DNA from: Cunninghamella blakesleeana
Taxonomy: Eukaryota; Mucoromycota; Mucoromycetes; Mucorales; Cunninghamellaceae
Direction: 5' to 3'
Assembly: GCA_017871115.1 (NCBI GenBank)
Contig: JAFCIZ010000005.1
Coordinates: 2,216,501-2,280,500, forward strand
DNA length: 64,000 nucleotides
The translations under genes and the position numbers were made by a program. Positions 12,796-27,655 of this stretch are shown piece by piece. Below the pieces are notes generated by a model. It searched no databases, was not told the origin of the DNA, and saw only the letters and a program-made list of their open reading frames with translations. Position 1 is the stretch's first letter. Every line of letters starts with the position of its first letter.

Positions 12796-13463
12796 ATGAC
12801 AACAACAACTACTACTACACAATTTGCTATTTTAAATCAAGAATTAAACAACATTAATAAAAAATATAACTATGGCTTAATGCCTGATTCTATAACAATC
12901 TTTGTTAGAGACTCTATTAATAAAATATGTAAAATGGAACTAATATTATTAGAAGGCATTTTGGTTATTATTGAAGCTTCTCTTGAAGGATACATGGTAT
13001 ATATATAAATTAATGAATAGAATTCCACATATATGAATATATGCTTTTTTTCTTATTTTTAACTTGTACCAAATTTATAATATTTTATTTTATATAATTT
13101 TTGCATAAAAAGGTATTATCCTGTACACCATTATATAAAAACTCACAAGAAGTAAATAATGCTTTAATACTTGTAAATTCACATATAGACGAAAAGTTTG
13201 ATACCTTGGATAAATTGTTAATTACTATATCACCTTTATTTGCTGATCGGTTTATACAACATTTACAATCCTCTTTTATTTCACCACCTATTCCTATATC
13301 GTCACCACCACCACCGTCATCGTCGACAACAACAAATAACAATAGCAACGATATTGATATCAATAGTTGTAATAATACAGATATCAAATCTACCCCACAA
13401 AATTTAAATTTGGACTTTTTACAACTAGAATTGAATCATCTTGATTTTGATTGGTCTCATTAA
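12796..13463 (+). CDS. unrecognised 183-aa protein
   Basis: Two exons, 12796..12996 and 13113..13463, are joined in phase 0 by a GTATAT...AG intron. I do not recognise the family. After a Thr-rich start (TTTTTTT), residues 9-115 look helical and contain heptad-like spacing (LNQELNNINKKY, then ELILLEGILVIIEASLEGYM, then LDKLLITISPLFADRFI). The tail is Pro/Ser/Asn-rich and ends in an acidic hydrophobic LDFLQLELNHLDFDW. A small helical subunit of a larger complex would fit, but this is a guess. Support for reality comes from the clean splice junction that keeps 549 coding bases open and from normal codon variety in the helical part. The gene is divergent from the bHLH gene. Confidence 0.6.
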
Positions 13464-13720
13464 AAAATTGCTCAATCTATCTATTACATTATTATTTTTA
13501 ATATTTAATCATTTTTATAATCATTTTTTCATACCATCATTACTCTTCATTATTATTACTATCAATATTCAAAATAAATAGTATATATATATTATATCGT
13601 TTTTGTATTTAGTTTATTTAGTTTAATATAAAAAAAGGAAAGGATGAATGCTTTTATTAATCTGTGTTATGTAAAAAAATATGCCATATTTTATAATTGT
13701 TTTATAATTTTTTTTATAAT

Positions 13721-16156
13721 TTAAATAAAAGTAACCAAAGTACCTGAAATGGCCATGGAAATAGAAATAAATAATAAAAGTGCATTTAATAAGAATGCCT
13801 TTTTAGATAATGTATGACCAAATAATTTGAAATAGCAAATAATAGGGAAAATACCAGAGATGATGAAAGAAAAGAAGGCACCTAATAAGGACATAATTTT
13901 ATCAAACCCAGGGATCATATAAGCTATATAAATAATAAATGCACTGATCAATAACTTTCCAATAACAGTAACAATGGATTCAAGCCATTCGTGTTGTTCA
14001 CACCATGATTGAATTGTGGGTTTACGGAATAACCATAACTGCCAAGTTAAATTTAATGGGTTCATTGTTAAGCCATATTTACAGATTGGATTCATGGAAA
14101 TTAACCAGACTGCAGCATGATTAATGATTGGGTTATATCCTTCTACCATCATTAGATTTTTTGTGATCTAATGATAATAATAAAAGAAAAAAAGAAATAA
14201 AAGAGAGAAAAATAATAACAATTAGAGAGAGGATTGATTATCGTTTTATATTTTTTTTCTTCCACCAAAATATAGTCTGTTCCAATTTCTTTCCCCTTAT
14301 TTTTCTTTTTAATCACTTACTTCTTCCAATGTAGCAGAACCAAACATAGTATAACCACAAGCAGCAACACCAAAATAAACAATGGAAGTGACAAAATAAG
14401 TAAAATTGACCATTTTAGAATATTGTTTAGGTTGATCCATATCACGATAAACTGTAGGAAAGACAGCATGACCAGCAAAAGCAGACATAATAATCCCAAA
14501 ACTTAAAGGTAATGTATGCCACTGGGTAGGCCATAAAGAAGTATCAGCAGGAGTGATTAAACTACCAGGAGCATCTGGTTTAGATAAACCATCAATGACT
14601 AAAACACCCAATATACTGAAAGCTGAGATGATTCCAAGTAAACTTGCATAGGATAAATGACGAACAGGTAAAAATTGCATAGGAGTTAAAATAATATATG
14701 CTAATAGCCATGAATTATGGCCAGGGAATAATGCGTTGATGCCGTCGACTAACAAAATTACCAACGCAGTACTATAGTTATATGTAGAATAGAAAAAAAA
14801 AAAAAAAAGAAAGTTAGCAAATAGGTATAGTTTTTTAAAAATAAATAAACAAAATAATCATAATCACAATTGCAACTGCAATTCTAATAATGCAAAGATT
14901 TTTTACCCGCTAGCAATTAATTCAGTAATAAATAAAAGAGTAACACCAACACGACCTCTTAAACCAAAAGCAATGTCACCAAGATCACCATAAGTACGAG
15001 AGTCAGGATTGGTATCAAGACACTTGGCCAATAATTTAGCGGTATGATTGGTTAACATGCAACAAAAAATAAAAACAAGAATCCCAAATCCCCAACCAGC
15101 ATATTTAAATCCAATAGGTAATGAAATCTATGAAAGTGAATAGAATAGAAAAATAAAAAAAAGGATATAAATATATATAAATATAAAAATCGAACATTTC
15201 TCGATTTTTTTTCTTTCTTTCATTCAAAAATCTTTTTTTTAAATAAATATAGACTAAAACCAACTTACAATCCCAATCCCCATTAATATATTAATTGAAT
15301 TAAAAATAGATTGTGAAAAGGAAGACTTCTTATGCATGACAATATTAGTTGGTGCCCCTGTTGATGATAATTCAGGTTGTAATTTTCCATCCATAAGGGA
15401 CTGTACATCAGCAATGGTACTATGATGAGATAATACTTTATCTATTTCACTAAAGTGAATTGATGGTCGAATACTATCTGCATAGCTATAGTAACCTGTT
15501 TTATTCGTATCATATCTTGATAAGAGAGAATTTTGTGATAACCGACGATATCTATATATTGTAAGAAAGAAAAAAGGATGTATTGGTTACACTTTGTCGT
15601 TGAGTTTTAACTTTATAATAAAAAAATATTTTTTTTTCCTTTTTTTTTTAAAATTACCCAGTGGAAGTAGACATAAAATGATCCTACATAATAGATCAAA
15701 TATAGTCATATATAAAGAAAATAAATAAATAAATGAATAAAATAGAATATAAATCTTTATAATATATATTTATATATTAAAACTAATCCTTTATTACATG
15801 ACGCCCTCCCATTCCACTCTCTTTCTCTCCTCTCTCCCCCTTATGTTTGATCAGCCACCCTAAGTTTCATGTAAAAACCCTCTTTTGTTTTATATATATA
15901 TATAACTTACTAATTGTTGAGAGTGAGGTACAGATAAGTTTTCAGCTACGAAATTCATTGAAGTAGTAGAATAAGAAGTAACAAAGGAACCAATTCTACT
16001 TGATAATGAATCATGAGAGGTAGATAAACCAAGCTCATAATCGTCTTGATGTTGGCTATTTGAATGAGTAGCTCCATAACCAACTTGGGAAGGATGAATA
16101 TTACGAATGCGTAATAAATCTTCAGGTGGACTATTAGATTGATCGGGTATATCCAT
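13721..16156 (-). CDS. AVT1: amino acid/auxin permease family transporter (vacuolar AVT1-like)
   Basis: Multi-pass transporter of 557 aa from the AAAP (Aa_trans) family, likely moving neutral amino acids across the vacuolar membrane. The exons are 16156..15911, 15683..15658 (26 nt), 15551..15269, 15127..14907, 14771..14321 and 14167..13721. A cytosolic Ser-rich N-terminus of about 150 residues precedes a bundle of about 10-11 hydrophobic helices. The first contains NSINILMGIGI, followed by SLPIGFKYAGWG, the family's diagnostic opening. Other family strings are the DMDQPKQYSKMV loop and GYTMFGS. The long N-terminal tail and overall length are AVT1-like rather than AVT3/AVT4-like, which I infer. 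The tiny second exon is required to keep frame. Confidence 0.9.
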
Positions 16157-16680
16157 TTGTATATTTTATTTTTTATTTTTTTTTAAAAAAAAGAAAAAGA
16201 AAAAGAAAAAGAAAGTGGAAGAAAGGGAAAAGAAAGAAAGAAAAAAATGGACTGAGAAAAAAAAATATTTATCTCTTCCCTCTCCCTTTTGGATGAAACT
16301 ACAATAATGCTAATGATTTTTTTTTAAAGCTCCGTATTTTTTTAGCGTTTTACTTTGATTGGTTTAATGAAACAAATCAAAGTTTAAATCCAAGTAGTAT
16401 TTTCATCATCATTTTTTATTTATTTTTTATATCTGAATGTCAATTAGATATTTGTTTAATAAACAAAAAACATATTTAAATAAATAAATAACCATTACGT
16501 TTGCTCTTTTCTTTTCATAATAAGAATGAAAAAATAAAAATAAATCAAGCCCCGCCGCTCAAAAATATTTTTTTTAAAAGGCACCAATTTTATTTTTCAC
16601 TTCCCTCTCTTTTTTTTTTTCTTCCTTTTCTTCACTTTAAACTGATTTTATTTATTTTCATCATCAGCTCATATTAAAAA
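16157..16680. other. divergent intergenic region
   Basis: Shared upstream region of the AVT1-like gene and SEC23. It contains a T9/A8 tract at 16176-16192, AAAGA runs and a CT-rich tract before the SEC23 ATG. I see no gene. Confidence 0.7.
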
Positions 16681-19932
<3,252 letters not shown>

Positions 19933-20488
19933 TCCTTTTTTATATTTATCTACGTACACTATCTTTTTTTTTCCATCACCAATATATAATACTGTTATTT
20001 ATTATTATTATTATTATTATTTATTGTTAATGTAATAGTTATCTTTAGTTTTTAGTTTTTTTTTAAAAAAAAATGTATCATTAATATTTATTTTTTTGAC
20101 ATTTTATATATTTTTTTCTTTCATTGTTGATTTTTTTATAATGCAATTATAGAATACACATAAAAATAAATGATATAAACCAAACTTAGCTTTTTTTGCC
20201 TAAAGTAATTAATGAGCCGTTTTGAAAGTTTTTTTTATCATATAACTATATATTGATTCACTTGAAAATAGAATGTTACTTTTTTTTTCATTAATACAAA
20301 TATGATATGGCTATTTGAAAGATATGTAGTATATTTTTTAACCTTTGCTACTTTCCAAAATTAATGATAATATAGTCAAGCAGTTGCTTTTTTTTTTATA
20401 TTGATAATTTATTACAAGAATAAAATACATTTATATGGTACATTAAATAATTTAATCTATTTCTCTAAAATTGTACTTAAATATAAAT
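19933..20488. other. convergent intergenic region
   Basis: 3' flanks of SEC23 and the hydrolase gene on the other strand. T-runs, a T9/A9 tract at 20056-20073 and TTA repeats are present. There is no gene. Confidence 0.7.
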
Positions 20489-21739
20489 CTAATTTTGCAA
20501 TTCAGATTCCTTTTTTTCTTCTTCATTTTCATCCTTTTCACGAGCTTCAGTAGAGGTAATAAAATCAACTACTAAATTTAAAAAGAGATCAGGCTTATCA
20601 GCATGTACCCAATGGCTAGCTTGGTCAATACAAGTGACAGTAGAATGAGGGAATTGTTGTTGAATCAAATCTGGCTGTGTTAAAAAAGGCTTCCGATAAG
20701 GACTATCCCCACCTGTAATGAACAAAGTTGGCCCCAAATAACGATGGTGCTGTATAAATGTTCCTAAATCACCCAAACTTTCACCCAATAAATCCACAGG
20801 TACACGAAATTGATAAACCCCTGTTTTTTTATCTTTTGTTAAATTGGTTAATAAAAACTGTCGTATAGAAAGATTTGGTTCATACTGTTGTAAAATGCGA
20901 ACTGCTTCCTTTTGTGTGGTAACTTTGGATTGTAATATGTGTTTCATAGCTTTAACATAATCATGATTATCTTTAAACAAAGGTACATGAATAGGTGCAA
21001 TATCTTCTACAATTAATTTGGATAATAGATTAGGATACAGCATAGCAAAGGTCATTACTGTTTTACCACCCCTAATATGTATTTTTTTAAAAAAAAAAGG
21101 TACATATATATAAATAGATGTTAATACATAATCTTCCTGTCTTTCTGTCAGTCTTTCACTTACTCTATTTATATCATATTTTTTGTTTTTTTCCTTTTTT
21201 ATAATAAATATAATAATAATACTTACATAGAATGTCCAAGTAATATAGGATTTTCTATTTTGTTATCTTCTAACCATTGTTTAACGTCGTTAGCCATCAC
21301 TTGATAAGTATGAGGTAAAGCATGGCCACTTTCTCCGTGATTCCGGAGATCCTAAAAGAAGAAAAGAAAGAGAAGAAAGATAACATAGTATTAGTATTTG
21401 AGTTCACACTTGTTATTTTAACTTTAATTTTATTTAACTTTATTTTATTATTACTATTATTATTTATTAACTTACTAAAGCATAAATATCACGTTTTAAT
21501 CGATGGCCCATGGCCTTTGCTAATGATTTCCAATTTTGTTTACTTCCGAATAAGCCATGGCAGATAATAACTGGGGAAGGTGAAGGCAATTGTTCAATAT
21601 TATTTTGATAAGAAAATTTTGTAAAAGATAAAGGAATGGTAGATCGTATAGGATAATTAGTGGCAGTGTTGGTAGAATAATATCTTATGGAAGTAGAGAA
21701 TAATAGATTAAATCTATTTTTTGTTATTAAAGACGCCAT
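20489..21739 (-). CDS. mitochondrial alpha/beta hydrolase, ABHD11/IMO32/EAT1 type (copy 1)
   Basis: Serine hydrolase-fold enzyme of 323 aa. The exons are 21739..21476, 21351..21227 and 21071..20489. The N-terminus (MASLITKNRF... IRYYST) is rich in Arg, Ser and Tyr without acids, as in a mitochondrial presequence. The oxyanion segment CHGLFGSKQNW, then DLRNHGESGH, the nucleophile elbow GHSMGG (split by the second intron) and a C-terminal SHWVHADKPD carrying the catalytic His give the full triad pattern. Relatives include ABHD11, yeast Imo32 and the ethanol acetyltransferase Eat1. The sequence alone does not tell which reaction it performs. The C-terminal tail is acidic and lysine-rich (EKDENEEEKKESE). 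A paralog at 52054-53267 has the same two intron positions and phases. The AT-hook gene lies immediately upstream in the same direction. Confidence 0.92.
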
Positions 21740-21771
21740 TATATATGTATGTATATGTATATATATTTATA

Positions 21772-21807
<36 letters not shown>

Positions 21808-21952
21808 AAAAAGAAAAAGAAATACAAAATTAAATAAAAAAATACCATATATATTTTTTTGGGGCGGAATTTTAAAAAAGGATCATTTTTTTTATTTTTT
21901 ATTTTACATTAAATATATATACATAAAAACATTAATTATTATATTATTATTA

Positions 21953-22747
21953 TTATGATTGAAATAAAATAGTAGTGGTATTATTATTATTATTATTATT
22001 ATTTTGATTATTTTTTAATTTTCTACGAATAATAGGGATTTCTTTCCATACAAAGCAATGATGACCATTATAATTTAGCTTTGGCTTTCTACCCCTTTTT
22101 TTCCAAGGTAAATTATGATCAAGATTTGTAGTTGAAAACGTAGACATGGAACAATGAGTGGTATTCCCAGACACGGTTTGCTGTCGTTGGTTCTTTACCC
22201 ATTTTTCTTTTTGTTCTTGGTTTAATTGAGATAGAGGTGAATGAACCGTAGGGGTTAAAAAAGTCCAATCCTGTGATTGATCATGTTGATATTGTTGATT
22301 TTTAAAAATAATATTATTATCATCGTTATCATTATTATTGGAAGAAAAGGATGAAGAAGATGAATAATAAATGGGTGGCCTACCTCTTCTTTTTTTATGA
22401 ATAGGATTATTTTTAGTTGAATCAATGATATGTATTGACGATGGTAAAGATTGATTTATTTTATGATTTTTTTGAGAATTCTGTTGAGTTGAAATGGATT
22501 CAATTGGAGATACAAATGAAAACGGTATGTCCGAACAAGTGGAGGATATGGATGAAAAAGTAGATGTTGGTGAAGATAAAGGTGGCGATGATATGGATGG
22601 TGATGATATTATTTCTTGATAATGCTGATGGTGATCTATTTGTATTTTGGGTAATATGAAATCATGGCCATGATTGTATTCATTATCTATTGGATTGGGT
22701 GATAAGAGTGTAGATATAGGTGGTAAAGAAATAGATGATTTATTCAT
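21953..22747 (-). CDS. AT-hook DNA-binding protein (copy 1)
   Basis: Intronless 264-aa protein. It has two AT-hooks that should bind the minor groove of AT-rich DNA: KKRRGRPP at 118-125 and KKRGRKPK at 216-223. Outside the hooks, three patches are shared with the paralog at 50254: an N-terminal LPPISTLL-type motif, WTFLTPTV at 161-168 and CFVWKEI at 231-237. The rest is Ser/Asn/Pro-rich and presumably disordered. I know no named family with this layout. A nuclear, chromatin-related role is inferred from the hooks only. The gene is 213 bp upstream of copy 1 of the hydrolase and has the same orientation. A long A-run lies just before the start. Confidence 0.85.
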   Translation of the reverse strand: MNKSSISLPPISTLLSPNPIDNEYNHGHDFILPKIQIDHHQHYQEIISSPSISSPPLSSPTSTFSSISSTCSDIPFSFVSPIESISTQQNSQKNHKINQSLPSSIHIIDSTKNNPIHKKRRGRPPIYYSSSSSFSSNNNDNDDNNIIFKNQQYQHDQSQDWTFLTPTVHSPLSQLNQEQKEKWVKNQRQQTVSGNTTHCSMSTFSTTNLDHNLPWKKRGRKPKLNYNGHHCFVWKEIPIIRRKLKNNQNNNNNNNNTTTILFQS

Positions 22748-24553
22748 TTGGTATATTTTGTCAATTAAAAAAAAAAAAAAAAAAAAAGAAAAGAAGAAAG
22801 AAAAATAAATAAATAAATGAAAGATAGTGTAATTTTAAACATTTTAAATCACCTTTTTAGTAAAAAAAATTACAAAAAAAAAAAAAATAAAAAAAGGTTT
22901 GATGAATAGAATGATGGGAAAAAATTTTTATTTAGGATAAATATCTTATTTGTCATTTTATTGTATTCCTTCAATCCAGTTATATAGATATAAATATATC
23001 ATTTTTTTTTTAACTCAACTTGGATTTATTATTTACAGCGACAGCAATGATTATATAATAAATTTACATAATATTAGATACTTATATATTATATAAATTA
23101 CGCCTATATATTATACATATATTATGTTATTATTATGTTATTTATTTATACTTGTAAATTATAAAATATTAAATCTTGATAAAAAATTCATTTTTTATAC
23201 ATGAAAACTAAAAAAAAAAAGAAACCACGTGTTCTTTCCAAGCTGTGCCTCTTATATCCAAAGTAGGAAAAAATAAAAGTAAGATGAGCCTCGGATTTCA
23301 CAAAAAAAACAAAACATTATTGGCTTTGATGTATGATTTAAAGTTTGTGGGGATTAAAGTCATAATTGATAAAGTATAAAAAGAAACGTTTATAAATATA
23401 GACTATACAGATATGTAAATAATTTAAAAAGACTAATGTTAAATTAATCATTACTGCTAAATAAAATTGTCTGATATAATAATGACCTCGCCATAGTTTA
23501 ATGAGGATGGTAAAAAATACACACACACATATATATAAAAGGTGTATTTTTTTTAAATATATTCTAATTAAATAAAATTTTTAGTGTCTTTATTAAAACA
23601 GAAAAAAAAATAAAAAAGGGAATTCTAATTTCCATCTCCCCGCTCCTGTTTTTTTTTTTTATTCCTACCCTTCGGTTAAAAAATGAGTGTAAATATAATA
23701 TATATATAAATACATATTTTGAACAGCTTTTTTCCTTTTTTTAAAAAAAATAAAACAAAACAAAATAATACTAAGCAACATAAACTATTTTTATTTTCAA
23801 AAGGTTGAAAATGTTTACTTGAAAATCAATATTTCAAGCTAAACATTCATTTATCTGCACAAGTAATAAACCAATTGACTTGGAATTTTGATGTATTGTT
23901 CATATTATTGTGCTCTATATATGGACTAATGTTCGTGAAAAAAGCTTGGATAGCTATGGATTTATTTGAATAAGATATAGACTGGAAATTTACTTTTTCT
24001 CCATAGAAAATAAAACAATTGATTTGAATTTTCAATATATATCTTCTTCAAATAAATCCATACTTATTCATGATCCATGTATGAAAATTAGCCAATAAAG
24101 TGTTGTTCATGATATATTGAAATTTCAAGTGAATTGTTTTATTTTCCATGGAGATAAATAAACATTTAGGTATGCTGCATTTAATTATATAAATAGTCTT
24201 TTAATCTTACATATCAAAAAAAGTAAAAAAGAAACATTTTCCTTTCTGTTTTCATAACTATTTTTAAATAAAAGATGGTTTTTATATTTCAAAATTTTTT
24301 TATTATGATAAAGCAAAATAAGAATTCCTAAAAAAAGCGGCATTTAAAAAAATGAAAAACTCTTTTCCATATTTAGGATTGTTATTGTTGTCTATTTTTT
24401 TTTTATCAATTTCTTTATTTGTTGTAATAAATAACATATTACCAAGTAAAGATTTTTATTTTTATATACGTAACAATAAAAAAAGAAATGAGAAAAAAAA
24501 ACTCCTTTATTTTATTATTCTTTATTTCATTATTATTTTTTAAAAAAAACAAA
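22748..24553. other. intergenic with palindromic repeat remnant
   Basis: Contains A- and TA-rich DNA, a CACGTG site at 23226-23231, a T7/A8 tract at 23736-23750 and the repeat remnant at 23828-24160. A 63-codon hydrophobic frame (24352-24543) ends 10 nt before the next gene's ATG and is treated as leader sequence. Confidence 0.6.
23828..24160. repeat. relative of the 144-bp repeat with inverted arm
   Basis: CCAATTGACTTGGAATTTTG at 23871 and CAATTGATTTGAATTTTC at 24016 are 145 bp apart, matching the 8.3-9.0 kb array. The segment 24001-24043 is then found inverted at 24111-24151 with only a few mismatches. A 13-bp perfect inverted pair lies at 23958-23970 and 24047-24059. The inverted copy also carries GCTAATTTTCAT in reverse complement. 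This looks like two direct units followed by one inverted unit. Confidence 0.72.
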
Positions 24554-25408
24554 ATGGCCATGATGAATACTCAAGAACAAATGGAAACGTACGCTAGAGA
24601 AATGCTTACATCTTATTGGATGCAACAGCAACAACAGCAACAACAACAGCAATTTATGCCAATGCAAAATATACCATATTCATCACCTATGGATCCAATG
24701 CAATCATGGCTACTTCAGCAACAATCATTATCGCCTATGATTCCTCAAAATAATAATAACAACTCTATGATGATCAATCAACTTCCTACACCAACTCCTT
24801 CTCCACCAACAACTACCGATCAAAATAAAAATGAAGAAAAAGAAGAAAAGATAAAACCAAAAAAAAACCAAGGACAATCCAACTTTATGTCACCTAGAAA
24901 ACCACCGACAAAAAGAAGATCATGGTGGAAAAAAAATAATGATGATAATGATAATAATAATGATAGAAAAAATAAAAGTAAATCCATGGTTATTGGATCA
25001 ACTACAAAAGATAATTATAAAGAAATGTCATTATCTCCATCTCCATCCGTACAACAACAACAACAATATTCTTTACCACCGCCCTCTTCATTATCTCCAC
25101 CTTTACAACAACAACAACAGTATGCTCTACCACCACAGCAACAACAACCAGTTTATTCAACGCCTTCACCATCATTACCTGTTCAATCCCCTCCTCCATC
25201 CTCTCCTCCCCAGCAAGAAACATTACAAACACCGTTTTCAAATGTTCCTGTACCTTCCTCTGATACGGGTTATTTCGTCTATTATGCTCCTCCAAAAGTC
25301 ATCCATCATGAAGTTCCTGTCGCTCCTCAGCCAGAAATACCAAAGGGGCCTAAAAAAACTTTAGCTAATCCAAGAGAAGCAACTAATGATAAATGTTTAA
25401 TCATGTAA
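24554..25408 (+). CDS. Gln/Pro-rich protein with C-terminal CaaX box
   Basis: Intronless. Starting at the ATG at 24554 (AAAATGGCC context) it encodes 284 aa. The N-terminus is Met/Gln-rich (MQQQ...), the middle is basic (RKPPTKRRSWWKK), and a long Pro/Gln/Ser segment follows, with SSPP-type repeats. The last four residues are CLIM, a canonical CaaX box for prenylation, preceded by a polar NDK spacer. The protein would therefore be membrane-tethered after farnesylation, probably as an adaptor. An in-frame ATG at 24488 would add 22 residues with a hydrophobic FILLFFISLLFF stretch. I reject it because that part is A/T simple sequence. I recognise no family. A second CaaX protein is at 43445-43678. 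Confidence 0.72.
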   Translation: MAMMNTQEQMETYAREMLTSYWMQQQQQQQQQQFMPMQNIPYSSPMDPMQSWLLQQQSLSPMIPQNNNNNSMMINQLPTPTPSPPTTTDQNKNEEKEEKIKPKKNQGQSNFMSPRKPPTKRRSWWKKNNDDNDNNNDRKNKSKSMVIGSTTKDNYKEMSLSPSPSVQQQQQYSLPPPSSLSPPLQQQQQYALPPQQQQPVYSTPSPSLPVQSPPPSSPPQQETLQTPFSNVPVPSSDTGYFVYYAPPKVIHHEVPVAPQPEIPKGPKKTLANPREATNDKCLIM

Positions 25409-25488
25409 AACAAAATAAGTAATATCTCATCACACTTTATAATATATATATCCCAAATAAAAATGTTATATATGTATATGTATGTATA

Positions 25489-25519
<31 letters not shown>

Positions 25520-25831
25520 TTATGTTTATATTTTTTTTTTTGTATATTTGATTGTAATTTATTATCATGAAGCAATAAAAAAGTACTAGTTACTTTAAAA
25601 AAAAAAATATAAAAAAGGAAAAAATATTTGTACTATTATATTAAAAAAAGAGAGTTGCTTTATAAGATAATAGAAAAGATAAGTATATATCGTTATTATT
25701 TTTATTATTATTATTTAGCAACTAGTTTCTCCTGTATAATAAAAAAAGAAAAAAAAATCAGAATGATGATCTGTTTATTATGTATCTTTTTAAGAACACT
25801 TGCATAATCCTGTTTTTTTTTTTGTGTCTTA
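25409..25831. other. convergent intergenic region
   Basis: (TA)n, (TATG)n and A-runs between two convergent genes. I see no gene. Confidence 0.7.
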
Positions 25832-26490
25832 TCACAATATACCTTTTAATATGCCTTGATCCAAAAGGTCTGATTTTGTTGGTCGATCAGCTATTTTTTG
25901 TTCAAGGTTATGTTGAATATCCACTTTTTCCTTATCGTCGATAGGGTTTTGAAGGGCAGGAGCAACACTAGCACCTATATAAAAAAAAACAATAATGAAA
26001 ACTCAAGTCAATATATATACATATATACTTGAAATATAAAAATCAATTTATATATATATCTTTACTATGTAAAATATGTTGTTGAACGAGTTCTTCTGGA
26101 GAAGGACGGTGATCGATTTTATGTCTTAAAGAGTCTTCAATTTTTCTTTTGTTTAATTCATCACGTTGTTGTTGAAGAGAAGGTGCTACTTTAGGATCTA
26201 TTTTAATATAATTTGATATAGTTTGCATATATATATATATTATTATTATTATTATTTCTCATCTTATAAATGTAGTCTTTTATATATACTCATGAATATA
26301 TACATATATACAATATTTTATTATTATTATTAGCATTATATTATATTACCTTTTAAAATATTTTTGCTAACTAATTCTTGTACTTCAGGTCTTTTAGTTA
26401 AAAAGGTTTCTAAAGGGTTTTCTTGTACAGCTAGAATATGATATTGTAAAATAAAAAGATTATAATAATTTAGAAAAATATTTTATTGTA

Positions 26491-26525
<35 letters not shown>

Positions 26526-26545
26526 TGTGTATGCCATTTACTCAT
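25832..26545 (-). CDS. small triple-RPEL-motif protein (G-actin binding type)
   Basis: Protein of 119 aa with three RPEL motifs, which in MRTF and Phactr proteins bind G-actin. The exons are 26545..26542 (ATG plus one base), 26430..26350, 26197..26066 and 25974..25832, ending in TGA. Motif 1 is LETFLTKRPEVQELVSKNIL (residues 8-27), motif 2 is HKIDHRPSPEELVQQHIL, motif 3 is EQKIADRPTKSDLLDQGIL. Short linkers with a repeated VAP(S/A)LQ string join them, so the protein is little more than the repeats. The 4-nt first exon is inferred: ATGA followed by GTAAAT is the nearest upstream phase-compatible start, and the frame closes at exactly 120 codons. Without it, exon 2 has no usable ATG in frame. 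The function is expected to be actin-linked, by family only. Confidence 0.8.
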
Positions 26546-27655
26546 TTTTTATAGTGAAGGGAAGAGAGATAGAGAGAGACTTAATAAAAAAAAAGATAAA
26601 GAGAGAAAAGAAAGAGGTGAGAAAAAAATAAGTAACATGATTTTTTTTTATAAGCTGATTCTGAAATTAAAAAGCACCCCTTTTGGTTTCATTTTTATTT
26701 ATTTATATTTTAAACTTGCTTGCCTACTTCTTTTTAACCTTTCTATGTATTTTTTCTTCTATTTTGTTCTTTTTTCTTTTTTTTAATAATTGTTTATATT
26801 CTCGAGTAAATAAGTAATAAAATGATAAAGAGGACGACGATAACTTGTATATGTTTTATATAATAATAATAATAAAAAAAAAATGATAAAACTGGGTTTC
26901 AATCAAGATCATGCAGGTGTCTACATCAAAGTTTATATTTTTTATCCCAACAAGGTAAAAGAAAATATTAAAGAAGAAAAAATAACCGCTTCATCTAAAA
27001 ATTAATAATCATTTTCGAAATATAAAATCAATAATTTTGGTAATTCATACTATATTTTTTTGAATATATATATATATATACAATTATGTAAAAATAAAAA
27101 TAAAAATTATTATATATACATCATACTTTAACATGCAAAATAAAAAAAACAATAAAAAAAAAGAGCATGATCACATACATAAAAGATGATCACACACACA
27201 CAAAAAAAAAGTTTTTAGAAATGGTTGATTCTTAAACATGTTCTAACATGGTATACACATACAAATTTGTAAAAAGTGTCGAGATAATATTTTTTACAAA
27301 AAAAATAGATAAAATGCTGAATGAATAAGAATAAGAATAAGAATAATAGCAATAATCTCACATGTATATACTTTTTTGATTAGATATTTATAAAGAAAAG
27401 ACTTGGCATATATATATATATATATTTATAAACGTATATATACTTAAAACTAAAATATTATATATTTTAAATAGTGTACAAAAATTTTTATTTATTTATT
27501 TATTTAAAATATTTACTATGTTAATTATAATAACTATATATATATATATATATAAAAAGATAAAAGATAAATTGAATAAATACATTATATGAATAAGTAA
27601 TTTTTTTAAAAATTATGGATATTTTTTTTTTTTTATGACCAGGTTCTTGGCTTTA
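26546..27655. other. intergenic, low complexity
   Basis: Upstream region of the RPEL gene and 3' flank of the kelch gene. TA, TTTA and A-run sequence throughout, with a (CA)n run near 27191. There is no supported gene. Confidence 0.65.

Noticed and set aside
25002..25295. Antisense Val-rich frame over the CaaX gene
   Set aside because: Complement of CAA/CAC repeats (polyQ/P), not conserved.
26198..26228. ATG at 26228 as the start of the RPEL gene
   Set aside because: The codons before 26197 read through an AT-rich stretch ending in a good AG acceptor, and using them would drop the first RPEL motif.
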